A stretch of 8,978 bases of DNA from NCBI GenBank assembly GCA_017542725.1, contig JAFXWR010000018.1:1-8978 (forward strand), in the 5' to 3' direction. Under the pieces are notes generated by a model. That model was given only the letters and a program-made list of their open reading frames with translations, was not told where the DNA came from and ran no database searches. The stretch comes from Lachnospiraceae bacterium (GTDB lineage: Bacteria; Bacillota_A; Clostridia; Lachnospirales; Lachnospiraceae). The number at the start of each line of letters is the position of its first letter. The first letter of the stretch is position 1. Below, in pieces: positions 1-6,000 of this stretch. The position numbers and the translations under genes are program-made.

Positions 1-3000
1 CTTAGTAGGATCTGATACTGGGTGTCCACCACTATTGCCCCAAACTGAAAGTTTAATTTCTTTATTCCATTTAGCATATACTACACTTCTTGTAGCATCA
101 TAGAGTTTATAATCATCTGCATCGCTTGCAAAATTATATCTTATATATTTATTTGGTGTGTCTTTATCTACTACATACCAACCTAAGAACTCACGACCAG
201 CTGCGCTTACAGGGTCAGCAGGTTCATCTACATAAGTTCCATCTGCGATATATTGCTCAGTTACTACATCGGCTGGATTTGATATATCTTCACCATTCAA
301 GTCAAATTGTATAGTAGTAAATACATCCATTGCATTGTTACGTGAAACTTTAAGTGAGTTGCCATCTCTATAGATCACATAGTTAGTATTTCTACCACTA
401 TCTATCATAGTAAATATTCTTTCTGTTGCGTGGTCATGTGCTGCTGGAACCCAAGAATTATATGCTATGAGTGAGCCATTTGTTATAGCTGTTGGTCTGT
501 AGAATGCTATCTCTGAAGTAGATGAGATAGGCATAGTAGTGCTAAACTTGATGACATCATCCTTATCTGTCAAATCATCAAAGTGTGGTATGTAAATATC
601 ACCTGAAGCATTTGTACTTAAATTAAATCTATTGTTCTTAATTGTTATGTTACCTGCAAACTCATATGATGGTACTGTCGCATTAGCTGAATTCATATCT
701 ATAGAGTAGAGAGCGAACATAACTTTGTTATTTGTTATAGTAACATTTGTGAACTTATCAGTTGCATCATTTGCCTTTCTTCTCATGATAAGTTGTCCAA
801 AGCTCTTATTTGTCAATGTATTATTATTGAATGTAGATCCAGTAGCTATGAGAACTGCTTTCTTTCTAAATGCCTCTTGCTTAATCAAGTTAAGAACTGC
901 ACCCATGTTATCCATATGAGTATTCTTGATTATCAAATTAGTCTCATAAGCATCTATGATAGAACCGTAGTATGGGTTATATGTTGTATCAAATGTTACA
1001 TTATCAAGTTCAATGCTACCTATCACATCAGTGTCGCTATTTGCATGAACAGACTTGATGATTGATGAGTAATCTCCACCAAGTACAGGGCTCTGTGGAG
1101 CTTTTTCCTGCTTACCAGCTGCACCAACTTTAAATTCTGTATCTTTGATTACGAGTTTTTGGTCAAATGTTGATAATGATTGCTCTGTCATGATTACTGA
1201 ATAGATGTAAGAGTTTTCAGTAAATTCACAATCATTTATTATTCCGTCATTTGCATTTGATGGTGTAGTCAAATAGATAAGTGGGAAATCTTCTCTTGGG
1301 AAGAGAGATGATCCTGCTTGTTTAGCACTATTTTCAGCGAAAATAGTATCAACAAAGTTAATCTGATTTGATCTTGCCATCAATGTAAGTCTTTCATTGT
1401 ATTCAAATACTGAAGACTGTAAATCTAATGTAGTTCCAGTAGTGTCTTCACTTTCTGATGTATTTACAAATACATCATTCATCACGAAGTTACGAACATG
1501 AACATTATTGAAGCTTACTTTCTTTCCTACAACAAATGGATGTTCCTTTGGTGCAGTTTCTACATAGGAAATCATATTTTGTGCTTTAGTTTCTGAATAA
1601 CCCACAAAGGCAAACTCAGATTTGAAAGTATTATCAACAAATCCTTGTATATCAGAATAAACATTAAATTCGTGATTATTCATATATAATGTAGTCTTAC
1701 CTGTTCTTCCAAATGGTGCAAGAGCTTCTGCATCTGTTCTTGTAGCCACTACATCGTCGTGTAATATGAACTCTACATCATTTGCAGGATTTGCATCATT
1801 CTTCCAGAATAATTGGTCGTAATTCTCTACATCAATCTTACCACCTGAAGCATCATCAGCCCAGATTGCACGGACAATAATCTCTGTCTGAGGTGATGGC
1901 AAGTAAGCCTGACTATTGTCAAAGTTAAAGTTATTTATAGCATAAGTCTTTGAGTCACTTGCAAATACAGTTGTTACCCAACCTTTGAAAGTATATCCAG
2001 GTCTTGAAGGTTCAGCACCAGGATTCATGATAGGGTCAAGTTCTGCACCTGAATCAAATGGTATAGTTTGAGGTATTATTGCTAACATCTCATCTCTTGT
2101 CTTAATTTCTACGTCAGCTCCACGCTTATATGGTATTGTCGCATCAGAACCTATATCGAAACGAACAGAACCCTGTTTATTTCCTATATGTATAGTTCTA
2201 TATGCCTTAGTTCCTGAACGATAAACTACATAATCATCAGAATACCAAATATCTTTCTTAAATATATCAATAAGTGGTACTGTTTCATTTTGTGTGTAAC
2301 CTTCTACGACTACATCATCAGCAAGTTCAGTAGTAGCATAAATCTTGCTATTCTCTGAATTGTAAACAAATCCAGGTTCTATCTTACGAACTAATTTTGC
2401 TGTATTCATTTTTAAATTTGCAACTCCGCCATTGAAGAGATAGAGTCCTTTTATATTGTAAGTTCCACTTCCTATCTTTATAGATCCATCTAATCTCAAA
2501 TCTGAATATGGTCCTACAGCGATGATTGAGTCACCACCACTACCACTAACATCCGTAGCTACAACATTCTTAAGGCTTATACCATCTTCATGAGTAGATA
2601 CACCATCTTCATTTGATAAACCTCTAGAATAGATATTTACACCTTGTCCCAATTCGCTTGTAAGTGTGTTTTCTGTGAATAGTAATCTATGATCGCTACG
2701 TTCAGCTGATACCTGTACTATAGACTTATCAAGATAAATTACTCCACCGTAATTCTTAGCAATATTCTCTTTTAAAACCAATGCATTATGTGCTGAGCTG
2801 TCAATATTAACTTTTGTATCTTTTGCATAGATAAATCCACCATTTGAATTTACTGCAGTATTTCCCTTTATATAGCCATTATTAGATCCTTCTATTTCTT
2901 TTTCCTCATTATATATAATATTGATCTCATTCTTGTCTGTCTCTTTAATTGAATCACTACTATAGAATGCTATAGCACCACCACCATAAGTATTTCCAGC

Positions 3001-6000
3001 TGCAGTGTTATTTTCGATAACTGAATTATATATGTTGAGAGTAAGTTTATCTCCAGCAGTAGTGTTTGCATAGTATATAGCACCACCATTACTATTTGCA
3101 CTGACTGCTTCGTTTCCTCTCAATAATACATCATGCAAATGTATAGTAGATGCACTGCTTAAGTTAGCTATGTTGAATGCTGCACCGCTACCATTGGTTT
3201 TATTTTCTTCAAAATAAGTATTTGAGAATGAAGCATATGTTACATAATTTCTAAAGTAAAGTGCTGCACCAGAAAGTGGTGAAACATTTTCGTTATTGCT
3301 AAATCTACTATTGTCTACTTCAATTGAACGCATCTTATCAAAATAGATAAGTCCGTTACCACCAGTCATTCTTGTTTCGCTAACTTCTACATTGTCCATC
3401 TTCACAGTACCACCAGTAAAGCTCATGAGTCCTGCTGTACCTGTATAGTGGCTTGTATCGAAGTTATATGAATATTCATCTCTAAAGAGCGAATCACCTT
3501 TTATGACAACATCTGAATCTTCAAAGTTATATATTGCTCTATTGATTACTTCTGTCTTTCCTACTTTTACCATATCAAGTGTAACATCTGCAGATTTTGC
3601 ATTTATAATAGAACCTGCATAGCTTCCACCATACTTGATATTATTTACTGCTACATTCTTAACCAATATCTTTGGATCATCAGCATCGTCTGATACTTCC
3701 TCTACACTTATAAGTGGAAGTGGAGAACGAACAGAACCAGCAAATTGAACACCACCAACGTCCTCACAGTTTTGAAGGTTGATACCTGACTGTGTTGCAG
3801 CGCTTGTGATATTAATTAAGTTATATCTATAATCTCTAGTAAGTGTATGACCATTTAAACATATAGAGTAACCTACATGTGGGTTTGTAATTGCTCTTGA
3901 AAGTGATATATCTTCAGAAAGTAAGAAGTTACCATCCTTGATTATATCAAATACTGATTCTCTAAATGCAACTACCCAAGTCTCGTCATCAGGAGTTCCG
4001 TGAGTGCAAGTTGTGCTACCTTTTGCACATCCACAAGACTTGTGTGGGTGATTCTTAGTTGTCCAGTAAGCATCAAGAGAAATTGTCTCATCTACATTGA
4101 TCTTAGTCTTACCATATGTAAGTTTTTCATATACGCCATCTGAGTTTCTTATAATCCATCCACCAAATGTGTAATCTCTATATTGTGGTTGTTTTGCATA
4201 CAAATCAGCGAAGTCCGCATCAGATGGAGTAGTAAAGTTATCCATGTATACATTCTTAGCGCCCTTCTTTGTAAGCATCTTATTGATAGTACTTATAGTA
4301 GAAGTCATGAAACCTCTTATCTCTATGATATCAGTCTTTCTACCAATATATACTGTATAAGGTCTTTGGTCAGTCTTATATATTACGAATTGAGTAACTG
4401 ATCTATCTGTCTTTAAGTGATCTTCAAGGAAGAGACCTGGAGCATCAAAGTTAGCAATAGTGTTGCCTTCCCACTCACAGATTGGTCTATCTGTATCTGT
4501 AGCGAAGTAAAGAAGTGATCTTACACCATCAAGTTTCTTTCCTTTTATTATATTAGTTTGAATTCTATCACTTAAGTAAATATTTGCTTCTCTAGATCTA
4601 TCACTCCACATATTTTCTGATACAGTTGCGATACCAGCAAACTGTACATTGATAGCACAAGCTTTAGCAGCATAGATAGTGTATGATGATCCAGTTAAAT
4701 TGTTTTTAATTAATGTGTTATCTGTAAATTGAACATAACCATTGTTTGTAGTTGTAGCAGAGTTATTGATAGACATAACTGGTCCACCAACGTTTTGAGT
4801 CATGATTGTAGTGCCCTTAAATAATACAAGATTCATCTGAGTTGTAGGCTCTACTAACTCTGGTATAGGTTGATTGGTATAAAGTTTATCAACATATATT
4901 ACTGATGTAGCACCCTTATTACCTACTGCATATAAATCTTCGAAAGTCAAATTAGTTGCATAAGCCTCATTTGGCATCTTTACATAGTAAGTACCTTTTG
5001 ATGAATATGTTCCACCAGATGGTGCTTCAAGTCCATTTTCACTAAATGTAGCGCGAGTTACATTTACATTACCTTGTCTTCTTGCAGTTGCTGTAAACTC
5101 TTGATAGATAGCTGAACCTACATTTGCTTTATTTTGGAAGAAGAAGTTATCTACTATATTTGTGTCAGGCACATCTTTAAGATAAATTGCTCCACCATTA
5201 TCACCTATACAATTTACAAATATATTATTTTCGATAGCTATAGGGTTCTCTGTATGATCTTTAAGAGTCTTAGTGCACTCACCTATATAAATTGCTCCAC
5301 CTTTAACTGCCTTTATGTAACTAATATCTGATTCTTTAACACCGCAGTTCATAAAGAAGTTATCAGCAATTACAAGTTTTCCATAATTTTCTGCAGCATA
5401 AATTGCTCCACCCATATAGCCCTGAGTATTGCTTTGTAACTTAGGGTTCAAGTTAGAGAATGTGCTGTTTGTTATAGTTACATTACCTTGATATTGAGTT
5501 CCGCCTTGGCTCAAAGCAACCGCACCACGACCAGCTACTTCAAGATTAGTGAACTCAGTACTATCTATAGTAAGTGTTGATGTCTCTTTAGTATGGTAAG
5601 AAACTATAATTCCGCTATATTGTTTATTGACTGATATATCATCAAACTTAACATTTCTAAATTCTTGTGTCACAGCACTATCTGCATCAGCATCGCTAAG
5701 TCTTATAATTCCTTGACCTGCTACGTGCTCCATAACTTTTGGATTGATAGTCAAGTTCTGTGCGATATTTGTAAATGATACAGTAGAGATATATGCAGTA
5801 CATGGTATATCAAGCAATGAAGAAGCGAGTATACTATTTTCGTTTTGACCGAAGTTCTTGAAGTCTACATAAGCCATATTGAACTTATCATTTGCTCCAA
5901 GGTTGATGAATGTATTGCTCTTTGCAGTTGGCATATACAACTCATCAACAACTATATGTCCTTCTTCATTTCCATAAATATTTACATTTGAAACATTGCC

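Noticed and set aside
126..314. Plus-strand open frame of 62 codons (Tyr/Leu/His-rich)
   Set aside because: Antisense shadow of beta-grasp domain D, whose sense reading is a clear family match.
793..1065. Plus-strand open frame of 90 codons, and overlapping one at 725-919
   Set aside because: Both lie fully antisense to the giant frame, have chance-like composition and no family resemblance; the sense frame is clearly the coding one.
4183..4401. Plus-strand open frame of 72 codons
   Set aside because: Antisense to linker B and beta-grasp domain B, low-complexity hydrophobic/Ser/Tyr composition, no recognisable domain.
5134..5331. Plus-strand open frame of 65 codons, and a similar one at 7489-7683
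   Set aside because: Both are antisense to GGA-turn beta-helix rungs; their composition follows from complementary AT-rich codons.
5182..5412. Short direct repeats considered as a CRISPR array
   Set aside because: Units are only 15 bp, in coding frame, spaced 105 to 111 bp, and encode a structural glycine turn.
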